A stretch of DNA of 64,000 nucleotides from Lachnospiraceae bacterium (GCA_011959285.1 BLLW01000004.1:17171-81170); one strand, 5' to 3'; positions 9,213 through 18,394 are shown, counted from the first letter of the stretch. The notes: generated from the letters alone by a model not told the origin. A program made the numbers and translations.

Positions 9213-9542
9213 CTACATTTCAAGTGCGAGCACCTGAGTTACCGCATTTGCATACTCCTGCCACTCTTCTTTCTTTCTGCCAAGCACCTTCCTGCCATCT
9301 TTTGTGATACTGTAGTATTTCCTCACCTTGCCCAAAACCTCTTCCTCATAAGAGGTGAGCAGGTTCTTTTCCTCCAGCGAATGGAGCAGTGGGTACATGG
9401 TTCCTGCTTTAAGTTCAAACACATTCTGAGAGCGCTGCCGCAACATATCGATCATTTCATAACCGTACATATCTTTTTCTGAAAGCAGCTTTAAAAGCAG
9501 CATCGCCATACTTCCGGAAACTAACGTCTTATCAATTGCCAT
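9213..9542 (-). CDS. PadR-family transcriptional regulator
   Basis: Small winged-helix regulator, 109 residues, typical for PadR. The winged helix runs from about residue 12 (LLLKLLSEKDMYGYEMIDML) through AGTMYPLLHSLEEKNLLTSY, the diagnostic PadR recognition region, into KYYSITKDGRKVL. A short C-terminal helix is the dimerisation part. AGGAG precedes ATG 9542. First gene of an operon with the HAAS-SEDS gene. Its promoter overlaps an AT-rich partly dyad stretch, so autoregulation is likely. The effector is unknown. Confidence 0.9.
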   Translation of the reverse strand: MAIDKTLVSGSMAMLLLKLLSEKDMYGYEMIDMLRQRSQNVFELKAGTMYPLLHSLEEKNLLTSYEEEVLGKVRKYYSITKDGRKVLGRKKEEWQEYANAVTQVLALEM

Positions 9543-9588
9543 ATGATTTTCTCCTCTTATATAGTTACCCTATGTATCGAATATCTAT

Positions 9589-9617
9589 AGTATATATGGA
9601 TAGTCTATATATGTCAA
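9589..9617 (-). promoter_or_regulatory. promoter of padR-SEDS operon, with overlapping dyad
   Basis: TTGACA, 17-base spacer, TATACT on the minus strand. The spacer and -10 carry repeated CTAT/ATAG half-sites (CTATCCATATATACTATAG), a plausible PadR operator. Confidence 0.7.
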
Positions 9618-9710
9618 TACCTTTTCTACTCAGAACGTTTAATCTCCCTCCCAGCCCACGATGTTAATCCCATATTGTCTTTTTCCGCATCCGCCCTTGC
9701 GGACACATTT

Positions 9711-10724
9711 CTAAAATTTACGCGTGGACTCCCTTTCTGTCACCGACGGCAGCGTGCAGTAAAATTGAACCTGCAGATTCGGCTTTTTCATTTTATTTAA
9801 GATCAATTTTCCCGCCTGCATTCCCATATCGTACACATCAATGTTGATTACCGTCAGTTTCGGCTTTAAAATCTGGGAAAAGGGGTAATCGTCAAAGGTC
9901 ATGACTCCCATATCCTCCGGTATACTTAAATGATGCTCTTTCAAGGCATTCACGCACCCATAGGCAATATAATTGTTTGCACAGATGATGGCATCCGGCA
10001 GGTTCTTATTCTGGAGAATCTGCTCCGTCATCTGGAATCCACTGTCACAGTCAGAATCTCCATATTTAAGATGACAATGGGGAACGATCACATCATACTC
10101 CTTCAACACCGATAAGACTCCTTCCAGGCGGTGGGCGGATATTTTATCTTCATCTGTTCCTCCCACAAAGGCAAGGGACTGATAGCCGCACTGCAGAAGA
10201 TAGTTCGCCGCCATCTCGCCTGCAAGCTTATTGTCGATATCCAGCCAGCAGAAATGACTGGAGAAATTGGGCATCCCCAAGACAATGTGGGGGATTTCTT
10301 TGTATCGTATCATCTCGTCCAGCTTTTTGGAAATGACGGAAGCATGAATCACCACGCCGTCCACCATTTTGCTGTCGAACACTTCCTTTACAAAGCCCGG
10401 CGCTTCTTCCTTTGAGATATTCTTAACGCCCAACAGGTATCCTTTTCTTCCCAGCGTGCATTCTAAACCGGAAAGGATCTCGAACATATGGGGATTAGAA
10501 AATCCTGCATTTTCACCGAGGGTCGTGAGAAACAACACCTGTCTCGTACTTTGCCTTGCAAAATTCCTCGCTCGCAGGTTTGGGTGATAGTTCAGCTCCT
10601 CCATTGCCTTGTGAACCTGATCGATCGTCTTTTGGGAAATCGAGTAAGAACCGTTCATCACCTTGGACACCGTGGCCGTGGAAGTGCCTGCCAGCTTTGC
10701 AACATCTTTGATTGTAGCCGCCAC
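9711..10724 (-). CDS. LacI-family regulator of the starch/maltodextrin operon
   Basis: DNA-binding regulator, about 337 residues. The N-terminal LacI helix-turn-helix reads ATIKDVAKLAGTSTATVSKVMNG-like (about residues 3-25), with a hinge helix region, followed by a sugar-binding core (GVVIHASVISKKLDEM, AFVGGTDEDK, DAIICANNYIAYGCVNAL, VMTFDDYPF). The start is a GTG at 10724 because AAAGGAGAG lies six bases upstream; an upstream ATG in frame has no ribosome binding site and would run into the GH13 gene end. Last gene of the operon, 13 bases after the GH13 stop. Probably senses a maltodextrin and controls the operon at the palindrome near 16863 (inference). Confidence 0.9.
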   Translation of the reverse strand: MAATIKDVAKLAGTSTATVSKVMNGSYSISQKTIDQVHKAMEELNYHPNLRARNFARQSTRQVLFLTTLGENAGFSNPHMFEILSGLECTLGRKGYLLGVKNISKEEAPGFVKEVFDSKMVDGVVIHASVISKKLDEMIRYKEIPHIVLGMPNFSSHFCWLDIDNKLAGEMAANYLLQCGYQSLAFVGGTDEDKISAHRLEGVLSVLKEYDVIVPHCHLKYGDSDCDSGFQMTEQILQNKNLPDAIICANNYIAYGCVNALKEHHLSIPEDMGVMTFDDYPFSQILKPKLTVINIDVYDMGMQAGKLILNKMKKPNLQVQFYCTLPSVTERESTRKF

Positions 10725-10737
10725 TTTATTCTCTCCT

Positions 10738-12474
10738 TTAAATCCTTGCAATCACAAATCCCATCGCTTCTAATACCGCACCGGATATTTCTGACCCGGA
10801 AAATCCCTCCTGCCAAATCACGTCAACATCGGCAAACATTCCCGGCAGCCTACTCCTATGGCGGTTTCCGTTAATCGCTATTACAATTTTATCAGAAGGA
10901 AGCTCCCTTGCATATATATAAAGCCGGTCTCCTTTTTTCGCATGTACGGTTTCGTACCTTCCTCTTCTAAGCGCCTCATGTTCTCTTCGCATAGCAATTG
11001 CTATTTTATAGATAGCAAAAGTGGTACCTTTTTCCTCTTTCCATGGCATCGGCGCTCTGTATTCTTCTTCCAGTTCTCCGCTGATTCCCCGCTCATCCCC
11101 GTAAAATACCGAAGGCACCCCCGGAAAGGTCATTTGAAAAATTATTGCAAGTTTATACCGCTTCTCGTCATTTCCGCACAAGGATAAAAACCGGCTTACA
11201 TCATGGCTGTCCAAAAGGTTTAACTGTGCATAAACACTCTGCTCTCTGTAGCGCATTCTCATGTTGGTGACTCTGCCGTCAAATTCGAATGCATCGATGC
11301 TTTCCTCTGCAAAGAATCGACGACAATGCTTTCTGAAATCATAGTTCATAGTGGAATCAAATTTCTTTCCATCCAGCCAATGGCGCGCGCTTTCCCACAC
11401 CTCACCAATCAAAAAAGCATCTGGATTTACTTCCTTCGCCGCCTTGTAAAAGCAGTTCCAAAATTCGTCGTTTACCTCGCTTGCCACATCCAGCCGCCAG
11501 CCGTCAATCTGAAATTCTTTCAGCCAGTGTCTGCACACCCGGCAGAAATACTCGATCACCTCAGGATTTTGACCGTTTAACTTAGGCATCATTCGCTCAT
11601 ATCCAAAACATTCATAATCGGGATAGGTTTCCGCATCTTCCGGGCGGATTACCGGAAAAGACAGACGGTAGAACCAATCCTTATAAGGCGAATCCTCCCC
11701 TTTTTCCACTACATCATGAAAGGCAAAAAATCTCCACCCACAATGATTGAACACACCGTCCACAATGACCTTCAAGCCATTCTCATGGTAAACCTGCACC
11801 ATCTTTCTAAACTCTTCATCCGTCCCAAAGCACGGATCAATATGGAAATAATCTATCAGATCATACTTATGATATTCTCCTGCTGCAAAAATCGGATTGA
11901 TGTAAATCGCATTAAATCCCAAGCCCTTGATATAATCTACATTTTCTGTGATTCCTTTAATTGTACCGCCCAGTTTTCCCCGGAATATTTCTCCGTCCTT
12001 TTCCTTTTCCATAGATTCTAAGGAGATATATTCTCTTCCTGTTGCAAAGCTGTCAGGGAAAATGTTATAAATAATGGCGTCCTTCGCCCACCCAGGCGGC
12101 TTTACAAGATCGGCTCTGTGGTTAAAGGGAAACTGATAATATTCCGATCTGTCGTCTACACACCCATCCATGAAACAATCTCCGTAATACAGCACCCTTT
12201 CCTCCTCCGCAATCAATTCAAAATAATAATTAATTCGTTTATAAGGATGTTCCAGGGTAACCTCGTAGTAATCAAAATATGCATCCGACGCCGCTACCTC
12301 CATTTCCTGCTTTGTAAAAATTACAGGCGTCTGTCGGCATGCCCTATCGCCAAAATATAAAAAACAATGCTTTAAATCGTCTCTTCCGCAACGGAGCCGG
12401 AATGTCACATGTTCCTCATCCACTCCATAGGCATACTCCGACATGGGAATATGCAGTACCGCACTTCTATTCAT
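10738..12474 (-). CDS. GH13 alpha-glycosidase (neopullulanase/cyclomaltodextrinase type)
   Basis: Intracellular maltodextrin-degrading enzyme, 578 residues, no signal peptide. An N-terminal beta-sandwich (about residues 1-125) typical of neopullulanase-like enzymes precedes the (beta/alpha)8 barrel. Catalytic residues are visible: nucleophile Asp in GWRLDVAS, acid/base Glu in LIGEVWE, and the transition-state Asp in NLLDSHD. VIVDGVFNHCG is conserved region I and PSVFYGDE a late barrel strand. ATG 12474 follows AAGGGGGAAAG. It lies 33 bases after the MalG-type permease gene, so it probably cleaves the imported oligosaccharides. Confidence 0.92.
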   Translation of the reverse strand: MNRSAVLHIPMSEYAYGVDEEHVTFRLRCGRDDLKHCFLYFGDRACRQTPVIFTKQEMEVAASDAYFDYYEVTLEHPYKRINYYFELIAEEERVLYYGDCFMDGCVDDRSEYYQFPFNHRADLVKPPGWAKDAIIYNIFPDSFATGREYISLESMEKEKDGEIFRGKLGGTIKGITENVDYIKGLGFNAIYINPIFAAGEYHKYDLIDYFHIDPCFGTDEEFRKMVQVYHENGLKVIVDGVFNHCGWRFFAFHDVVEKGEDSPYKDWFYRLSFPVIRPEDAETYPDYECFGYERMMPKLNGQNPEVIEYFCRVCRHWLKEFQIDGWRLDVASEVNDEFWNCFYKAAKEVNPDAFLIGEVWESARHWLDGKKFDSTMNYDFRKHCRRFFAEESIDAFEFDGRVTNMRMRYREQSVYAQLNLLDSHDVSRFLSLCGNDEKRYKLAIIFQMTFPGVPSVFYGDERGISGELEEEYRAPMPWKEEKGTTFAIYKIAIAMRREHEALRRGRYETVHAKKGDRLYIYARELPSDKIVIAINGNRHRSRLPGMFADVDVIWQEGFSGSEISGAVLEAMGFVIARI

Positions 12475-12507
12475 TCTCTTTCCCCCTTATACTGCCATTT
12501 TTCTATC

Positions 12508-13353
12508 TTATCCCTTGACGCCCCCAGAGGTAAGCCCCGATGCCATGTTCTTTTGCATGGCAAAGAAGATGATCAGGATCGGCAGCGATACTGCCAATGA
12601 TGCAGCGGCAAAAACCGGCCAGCTCCCGCTTGTCTCACTTGCCTGCAGGGAATACAATCCTGCGGCAAGGGTATAAGTATTTTCTCCCGTCATAAAATTG
12701 ATTGCAAAAATATATTCATTCCACACATAAATCAATACCATCATTGCCGTCACCGCAATGGTCGGTTTTGCCAAGGGCAGCACGATCTTCATTACAATCT
12801 GGATGGGACTTGCCCCGTCTATCATGGAAGCCTCCTCGATTTCAATAGGAATCGTGTCAAAATATCCCTTCATATTCCACAAAGCAAACACAGCCATGGT
12901 CCCTGTATACACAATTATAAGACCCGCTCTGGTGTTAATCAGTCCCATAGGGCTGAGCAGCTTATAAAGCGCCGTCATGGAAAGCAGGGACGGAAACGCA
13001 TACAAGAGAATCAGCATCTGCAAAATTCCGCTTCTCCCCGGAAATCTCTTTCTGGAAAAGATGTACGCGGCGGGAATGCCTGTGCACAATGAAATTGCCA
13101 CAGTAACCACCGCAAGCACTAGACTGTTCTTAAACCACATAAGCACCGGTTCTTCCACAAATACCTTCCGGTAGTTTTCCAGCGTGAGCCTTCTGGGAAT
13201 GAAGGAAAAGTCGGAACTAAGCAGGCTGTTCTGTTCATTCAACGATACCGAAAACGCATACAAAATAGGAACCAGCGTTGCAAAGCATACCACAAGCAAA
13301 ATGCAGTTAATCAGCAAAAGCTTTATCCTTTCTTTTCTTTTTTTATGCTTCAT
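12508..13353 (-). CDS. MalG-type carbohydrate ABC transporter permease
   Basis: Inner-membrane permease of the CUT1 family, 281 residues, six predicted helices. The cytoplasmic EAA loop is visible (EEASMIDGASPIQIVMKIVLPLAKP), which contacts the ATPase. The C-terminus ends ASGLTSGGVKG, a common MalG-type end. The start overlaps the stop of the preceding permease by one base (TGATG), and AAGGAGG lies seven bases upstream inside that gene, so the two are translationally coupled. Confidence 0.93.
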   Translation of the reverse strand: MKHKKRKERIKLLLINCILLVVCFATLVPILYAFSVSLNEQNSLLSSDFSFIPRRLTLENYRKVFVEEPVLMWFKNSLVLAVVTVAISLCTGIPAAYIFSRKRFPGRSGILQMLILLYAFPSLLSMTALYKLLSPMGLINTRAGLIIVYTGTMAVFALWNMKGYFDTIPIEIEEASMIDGASPIQIVMKIVLPLAKPTIAVTAMMVLIYVWNEYIFAINFMTGENTYTLAAGLYSLQASETSGSWPVFAAASLAVSLPILIIFFAMQKNMASGLTSGGVKG

Positions 13354-14258
13354 CAGGCTTCCTCCTTCGGCTTTATATTGATTACATAAGAGAACAGTAT
13401 CAAGATCACAAAAATCACCATAGAAACCGCAGAGCTGTAGCCGTAATTGTTTGTGATAAATGCATTTTCATAAGCATAGGTCAAAATCGTGTGGATATGC
13501 GCGCCCGTCTTAGCGCCTGCCTGCTGCGTCAGCAGATAAATCACATCAAACTGTTTAAAGGTGGTAAAAATGGTGATGACCACCGAAGGCGCAATAATCG
13601 GACGGATAGAGGGGATGGTGATATAAACGGTCCGTTCCATCCATCCCGCTCCGTCTAACAGGGCGCTTTCATAGAAGCTCTGGTCCACACTCTGGAGTGC
13701 ACCGTCAATAATCGTAATCATAAAGGGAAGTGCCAGCCACAGGTTGACGACTGTGCAGCACGCAAACGCCAATCCGTCGCTTGCCAGCCATTTTACAGGC
13801 GCAAGACCAAGCTTTTCCAACCACTGATTCAACAGTCCGAACTGAGAATTGAACATCCCTGTCTTCCACAACAAAATAGACACATATCCGGGCATCGCCC
13901 AGGGAAAAATCAAAAGTGTCCGATAAAAGTTTCGCCCCTTAAGCCCCTTTGTGTTCAAAAGGCTTGCTAAAAGATAAGCAATCACAAGCTGTAATACCAT
14001 ATTTACCACTGTCCATAGGATTGTCAAAAGAAGTGCCGGAATAAAGCCGCTGTCAAATACCAAAAGCGCTTCTTTATAATTTGAAAACCCAATCAAATCA
14101 TAATCAAACCAATGATAGACGTTCATGTTTGTCAACGAAATATAACCCGTATAAAAAATAGGAAATATCACAATCAGACAAATTAGCACAAGCGAGGGCA
14201 TCGACCACAGATAGGAAGACAATATCTTGTTTTTTCTTTTTTTCTTTGACTGCTCCAT
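13353..14258 (-). CDS. MalF-type carbohydrate ABC transporter permease
   Basis: CUT1-family membrane permease, 301 residues, six helices. The EAA loop reads YESALLDGAGWMERTVYITIPSIRP-like. A basic N-terminus (EQSKKKRKNK) precedes helix 1. ATG 14258 follows AAGGAG. Forms the channel with the adjacent MalG-type protein and receives substrate from the lipoprotein encoded upstream. No ATPase gene is in the operon; the MsmX-type ATPase at 21007-22116 is a good candidate partner. Confidence 0.93.
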   Translation of the reverse strand: MEQSKKKRKNKILSSYLWSMPSLVLICLIVIFPIFYTGYISLTNMNVYHWFDYDLIGFSNYKEALLVFDSGFIPALLLTILWTVVNMVLQLVIAYLLASLLNTKGLKGRNFYRTLLIFPWAMPGYVSILLWKTGMFNSQFGLLNQWLEKLGLAPVKWLASDGLAFACCTVVNLWLALPFMITIIDGALQSVDQSFYESALLDGAGWMERTVYITIPSIRPIIAPSVVITIFTTFKQFDVIYLLTQQAGAKTGAHIHTILTYAYENAFITNNYGYSSAVSMVIFVILILFSYVINIKPKEEA

Positions 14259-14288
14259 ACAAACTCCTTCCTGTCAAAAAACCTCTGC

Positions 14289-15509
14289 TCACTGCATTTT
14301 GCGAATCAGGTCCTCCGCGCTTTGCTGCGCTGCCTCACAGCTTGCCTTTACATCCTGTCCGCTCATATTGATGTTGACCAGCATATCCGCCGCCACCGTC
14401 CACATAATATCCATTTCTGGGCAATTGGGCATGGGAATGGTGTTTTCCGCCGTCTGCCTCATCGCCATGACCACATCGTCCGATGTCACTTCCTCCCTCT
14501 CATAGCAGGCTTCCACCGCCGGCGCGCAGCCGCTGACCTTTGCAAGAGCGATTCCCACCTCAGGCTGCATCAGCCCGCTTAAGACCTTCACCACTGCTTC
14601 CCGCTTATTTTCAGCGGCATACTTCAAGACCTGTACACCCTGAACCCCCATATAAGGCGAAATCGGAAGCCCGGTTTCATCAATTACAGGCATGGGTGCA
14701 ATCCCAAGATCCATTCCTGCTGTTCTCGACGCGGACACCATCCAGGGTCCTCCAATGGTAGCGTGGGCTTTTCCTTCCTGGAACAACGTGTTTACCGTAG
14801 CATATTCGCTTTCCCCCGGCATCAGTTCCACAAATTTTTTGTGATAGGTAAGAGCTGCGATGGTTTCCGGATTTTCAAGCCCTACTTCCCCTTCCCCGTT
14901 CATGATATATCCGCCAAACCCATGAATCCATCCAGCGCTGTAGTAGGCAGTGCTGTGCTGTTCCACAAATCCATAATGCCCTCCACGGGTTTTTTCTGAC
15001 ATATAAGCATATAATTCCTCTGTCGTCGCCGGGACACGCTCATCCGGCATATACAGGCGGTTATACATAAAGAGCAGCGTCTCAAAATAAATGGGAAGCT
15101 GATAGATTTCGCCTTTATATGTAGCTGCATCCAGCGTCATTCCCACATAAGCCTTTTCCAAATTTTCTTTGGGAATCAGTTCCGTAATTGGTGTCAATAT
15201 CCCCATCTCCGCATACACGCCGATTTTATCATGGGCAAAAAAGTACAGATCGGGCGCCGCTTTGGGATCATTTCCCACCATCTTGAGGGCTTCTGTAAGA
15301 TTGCTCTTATGTTCCAGCTGTACATCAACATCCGGTACCGACTCCTGTAGCTGCGCAAGCAGTGCTTCCGCCACTGCCTCCTCCTTATCATGCCAGATTA
15401 CAATGGTGTTTTTTTCTTCCTCCGTCAATCCCTGCCCGCCTGCACCGCAGCCGCATAACAATCCCATCAGCATTGCAATTGACAAAAATGATGCTATGAT
15501 CTTTTTCAT
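14289..15509 (-). CDS. MalE-type maltodextrin-binding lipoprotein
   Basis: Extracellular solute-binding protein, about 406 residues. Signal peptide with lipobox LLCGC (Cys about 21). The mature part begins NTIVIWHDKEEAVAEALL and has the type-2 binding fold pattern (APDLYFFAHDKIG, YQLPIYFETLLFMYNR, ATIGGPWMVSA). The ATG at 15509 is used because GGAGG lies five bases upstream. The sequence fits maltose/maltodextrin-type binding proteins; the ligand is inferred from the CBM26 and GH13 neighbours. Confidence 0.9.
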   Translation of the reverse strand: MKKIIASFLSIAMLMGLLCGCGAGGQGLTEEEKNTIVIWHDKEEAVAEALLAQLQESVPDVDVQLEHKSNLTEALKMVGNDPKAAPDLYFFAHDKIGVYAEMGILTPITELIPKENLEKAYVGMTLDAATYKGEIYQLPIYFETLLFMYNRLYMPDERVPATTEELYAYMSEKTRGGHYGFVEQHSTAYYSAGWIHGFGGYIMNGEGEVGLENPETIAALTYHKKFVELMPGESEYATVNTLFQEGKAHATIGGPWMVSASRTAGMDLGIAPMPVIDETGLPISPYMGVQGVQVLKYAAENKREAVVKVLSGLMQPEVGIALAKVSGCAPAVEACYEREEVTSDDVVMAMRQTAENTIPMPNCPEMDIMWTVAADMLVNINMSGQDVKASCEAAQQSAEDLIRKMQ

Positions 15510-15548
15510 TTTTACCTCCATTCCGAAGCGTCACAAATTCTTGATTGG

Positions 15549-15572
15549 ATAAATTGCTATCGAGCAATTTAT
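15549..15572 (-). repeat. intercistronic inverted repeat
   Basis: Perfect ten base pair stem ATAAATTGCT / AGCAATTTAT with a four-base loop between the CBM26 gene and the MalE-type gene. AT-rich and without a long T tract; more likely an mRNA processing or stability element than a full terminator. Confidence 0.5.
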
Positions 15573-15610
15573 TCAACCTTTACCTCCCCTGTTGACGTAC
15601 CTGCTATCTT

Positions 15611-16786
15611 CTACTTCTTTTTCTTTCTTGCAAAGAAAATTGCCAGTACCGCTATTATAATACAGATTACAACAATTACTGTGATAGCACCAACATTTGT
15701 CCCGCTCTTTTCTTCCTCTTGTGTCTGTACGGGTGTTTCTGCCTGCTCAGGCTCTTCTGCCGTCTCTGCACTGTCTGCTTCATCCGCCTCCTTCGCCTCT
15801 TCCGTCGCCTGCACTTCAACTGCTTCGTAAGAAACCTCATATTCTTCCGATCCTGAAATCGTAATCCATACATCCTTTCCAGTTTCCACAGAAATATCCG
15901 TCGTCTGCACATTTCCTTCATTTGCACTCACAATAATAGAATTAATCCAGCCCGGTACCTGCAGCGATAACCATCCCTCTTCGCCTTCCGCAAAAGCCTC
16001 TCCCGGCCATGAAGTAAATGCATTGGTTCCATCGGGCGCAGACCATGCCCATAAGCAAGGTGTATCCCAATCTCCAGGCACTGTCACGTTGACATTGATA
16101 TCCGGCGCCTGAATAGCATTGGGATCATTATAAGTAAAGTCGAAACTTTCATCCTCTTCAATCGTAATCCATACTTCCGCCGGATCCGTAGCAATAGATT
16201 CTGTCTCCTGTCCCTCGGCACTTCCGCTAATTGTAAAAGAACCGGCATCCACAGGCACATTTCCTGTATACCATCCATCGTCCCCCATTTTAAGCGCCTT
16301 ACTTACATTCTCATCTGCACTGTAGGTAAAAGTTGGCGACTCCCAGCTCTCCGGTGCGCTCACATGAATCTTAAACTTTTCCACATAGGCGGGAATCTCC
16401 CCATCGGTAAGCGCATCCTGGGAAAGCTCCGCATTTTCCATATCCGCTATGGTAATCCAAACATTCCCGTCTTCTTTGATCAGTTCACCCGTCTGAATCC
16501 CTTCCCCCGCACTGACGATCATGTGATCTGCCCATGAAGGAATCCAGATATAATACCAGCCCTCATTATCAGGGTCTGCCTCCATCTCCCCTCCGGGCCA
16601 TGAGGCAAATGCATTATTTCCTTCTTCATCCCATGCCCATAGAAAAGGATCACTCCAATCCTCGGGCGGATTGACATAAACCGCACTCCGCTCCTCCTGT
16701 GCCTTTACCTGCATCGACATAAAGGCAAAAAACATCATCGTAAACGCCAATAAAACTGTCACTACTTTTTTAAACTGCTTCGTCAT
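15611..16786 (-). CDS. cell-surface starch-binding protein with three CBM26-like modules
   Basis: Exported, membrane-anchored protein, 391 residues. Signal peptide about residues 1-29. Modules 1 (about 36-115) and 3 (about 222-305) share a W..P.LWAW...NAF.SWPG pattern followed by a VSAxEG...VWITI end, as in starch-binding CBM26 domains. Module 2 (about 130-215) keeps the strand pattern and VWITIEE end but lacks the SWPG motif. An acidic linker (about 310-355) leads to one transmembrane helix and a KKKK tail, so the modules face outside. ATG 16786 follows GGAGG. First gene of the operon; it probably holds starch granules or dextrins near the MalE-type protein. No catalytic domain seen. Confidence 0.85.
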   Translation of the reverse strand: MTKQFKKVVTVLLAFTMMFFAFMSMQVKAQEERSAVYVNPPEDWSDPFLWAWDEEGNNAFASWPGGEMEADPDNEGWYYIWIPSWADHMIVSAGEGIQTGELIKEDGNVWITIADMENAELSQDALTDGEIPAYVEKFKIHVSAPESWESPTFTYSADENVSKALKMGDDGWYTGNVPVDAGSFTISGSAEGQETESIATDPAEVWITIEEDESFDFTYNDPNAIQAPDINVNVTVPGDWDTPCLWAWSAPDGTNAFTSWPGEAFAEGEEGWLSLQVPGWINSIIVSANEGNVQTTDISVETGKDVWITISGSEEYEVSYEAVEVQATEEAKEADEADSAETAEEPEQAETPVQTQEEEKSGTNVGAITVIVVICIIIAVLAIFFARKKKK

Positions 16787-16822
16787 AACATATCCTCCTT
16801 TTTGTTTCCTGTCTACAAGGAA

Positions 16823-16874
16823 AGTTTAACACTATGATTTCCTTTCAACAATTTGATTTTAAGTAACCGTTTAC
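16823..16874 (-). promoter_or_regulatory. promoter and LacI/CcpA-type operator of starch operon
   Basis: On the minus strand GTAAACGGTTAC (16863-16874) is a near-palindrome with central CG, as in LacI-family and catabolite (cre) sites. Twelve bases downstream lies TTGTTG, a 17-base spacer, then TAAACT preceded by TG (extended -10). The weak -35 with the operator just upstream would suit activation or combined control. The match to cre (TGWAANCGNTNWCA) misses only the outer bases. Confidence 0.5.
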
Positions 16875-17024
16875 CCACTTTTTTGCACCATTTTGCCAAG
16901 TTCATTGGGGTAATTTTTGTGCATAAAGAACATTTTTTTGGTTATTTTTCCTATATATTAAAAACTTTGTGAAAAATACACAAATTATTTTCTCTTATTT
17001 TCCCAATCTTATTTTAAAATAAAA

Positions 17025-17072
17025 AAGGACTGCTGCATGACGAATTTCCTACCTCTCCTTGCAATAGTCCTT
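17025..17072 (-). terminator. terminator after tadA
   Basis: Stem AAGGACT / AGTCCTT, with inner TGCA pairs, followed on the minus strand by TTTTTTATTTTAA. Ends the nrdG-tadA transcript. The rest of 16875-17024 is AT-rich and shows nothing else. Confidence 0.8.
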
Positions 17073-17098
17073 AAAGTATTTTTTATATTATTTTAAAT

Positions 17099-17617
17099 TT
17101 ACTCTTCTTCCCGTTCCCGTTCCAGCTCTTCCCTGACTCTTTTCAGCTCCCTCTCCATTTTATTTCTCATCCGAAGTTCCCTGAAAAAGGCGACCAGCAT
17201 CTTTGAACACTCCTCTTCCAGCACCCCCTTTGTTATCTTCACCTGATGATTAAACTCCGGCATGTCCAGTATATTCAAAATAGAACCTGCGCACCCTGCC
17301 TTGGGATTCATCGTGCCAATGACGACTTCGTCGATTCTTGCCTGCACAATCGCCCCTGCGCACATCTGGCACGGTTCCAAGGTTACATACATGATGCATC
17401 CCTCCAGCCGCCAGTCGCCCAACGCTCTGCTCGCTCTGTGAATTGCCGTAAGCTCTGCATGGGCAAGCGTACTCTTGTCCGTGTTTCTTCGGTTATATCC
17501 CTTACCAACGATCTTTCCCTCATACACGATCACACAGCCAATAGGGACTTCCCCACAATCCTGCGCTTTTCTCGCCAGTTTCAGGGCTTCTCGCATGTAG
17601 TCTTCCTGTTGTTTCAT
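17099..17617 (-). CDS. tadA: tRNA-specific adenosine deaminase TadA
   Basis: Cytoplasmic zinc deaminase that converts A34 to inosine in the tRNA-Arg(ACG) anticodon, about 172 residues. The active-site motif HAELTAI supplies the zinc His and proton-shuttle Glu; PCQMCAGAI supplies the two zinc Cys. The GCVIV and NTDKSTLAHAE region is typical of TadA rather than cytidine deaminase. The C-terminus is extended by a charged Arg/Glu-rich helix (MRNKMERELKRVREELER). ATG 17617 follows GGAGG. 24 bases after nrdG, likely co-transcribed. Confidence 0.93.
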   Translation of the reverse strand: MKQQEDYMREALKLARKAQDCGEVPIGCVIVYEGKIVGKGYNRRNTDKSTLAHAELTAIHRASRALGDWRLEGCIMYVTLEPCQMCAGAIVQARIDEVVIGTMNPKAGCAGSILNILDMPEFNHQVKITKGVLEEECSKMLVAFFRELRMRNKMERELKRVREELEREREEE

Positions 17618-17641
17618 AAGTACCTCCATCTGAACATGTCC

Positions 17642-18394
17642 CTAAACGCCCCTTAAAGACACTTCTCCTGTCATTCCCGGCGTCTGTCGAAGCAAAGCCG
17701 CCATTTGTTCCATTTCTTCTTTGGAATATCCGTGAAAGGAGCTTACGCCACTCTTTCCGCCGCCCTTATTCATCCGGCATAAGATATTTTCATTATCTTG
17801 ATATTGCTGTAGGTAGTAGCGGGGGCATCCCTTGATCCAATCTGCAATCTGCACAAGATCTTCCCTGGTATGGAACTCCTTTACCACCGTTGTCCTGAAC
17901 TCATACATAACAGAGGATTTCTTCAAAAAGCTGACGGAACGCCTGATTCTTTCTATCTCAAAGGCTCCTCCGCTTTTCCCCTTGTCCATCCCGACAGTCA
18001 ATGCATACTTATCCGGACAATTTTTAAGATCCATTGCCACATAATCCACCAGCTTATCGCCCACCAAAATTTTCAGCACATCCGGCGCGTATCCATTCGT
18101 ATCCAGCTTCACCTTATATCCTATTTCTTTTATTTTAGAAATAAAATCTAAAAAATCGGCATGAAGCGTCGGCTCACCGCCTGTTATGCACACCCCTTTA
18201 AGGATTCCTTTTCTCTTTTTTAAAAAGACAAGAATCTCCTCTTCTGAGTGTACATCCTGCGCTAAGGGATTGAGCACCAGAGCGCCATTGTGGCAGAAAG
18301 GACACCTAAAGTTACATCCTCCCACAAAAACCGTAGCCGCAACACATCCCGGATAGTCTAAAAGCGTCGTCTTATTTAATCCCGCAATCAGCAA
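17642..18394 (-). CDS. nrdG: anaerobic ribonucleotide reductase activating protein (radical SAM)
   Basis: Radical SAM activase that installs the glycyl radical on class III ribonucleotide reductase, about 250 residues. The CxxxCxxC iron-sulfur motif is CNFRCPFC near residue 30; CITGGEP is the SAM-binding GGE motif. Opening residues AGLNKTTLLDYPG are typical for the family. The start is read as TTG 18394 because GGGGAGG lies seven bases upstream; a longer TTG frame would overlap the SRP RNA promoter. The reductase gene itself is not in this window. A pyruvate formate-lyase activase is less likely given the opening motif. Confidence 0.85.
   Translation of the reverse strand: MLIAGLNKTTLLDYPGCVAATVFVGGCNFRCPFCHNGALVLNPLAQDVHSEEEILVFLKKRKGILKGVCITGGEPTLHADFLDFISKIKEIGYKVKLDTNGYAPDVLKILVGDKLVDYVAMDLKNCPDKYALTVGMDKGKSGGAFEIERIRRSVSFLKKSSVMYEFRTTVVKEFHTREDLVQIADWIKGCPRYYLQQYQDNENILCRMNKGGGKSGVSSFHGYSKEEMEQMAALLRQTPGMTGEVSLRGV

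Noticed and set aside
9650..9710. Terminator after the LacI gene
   Set aside because: A short CCGCA/TGCGG-type repeat is present but is followed by A residues, not T, on the coding strand.
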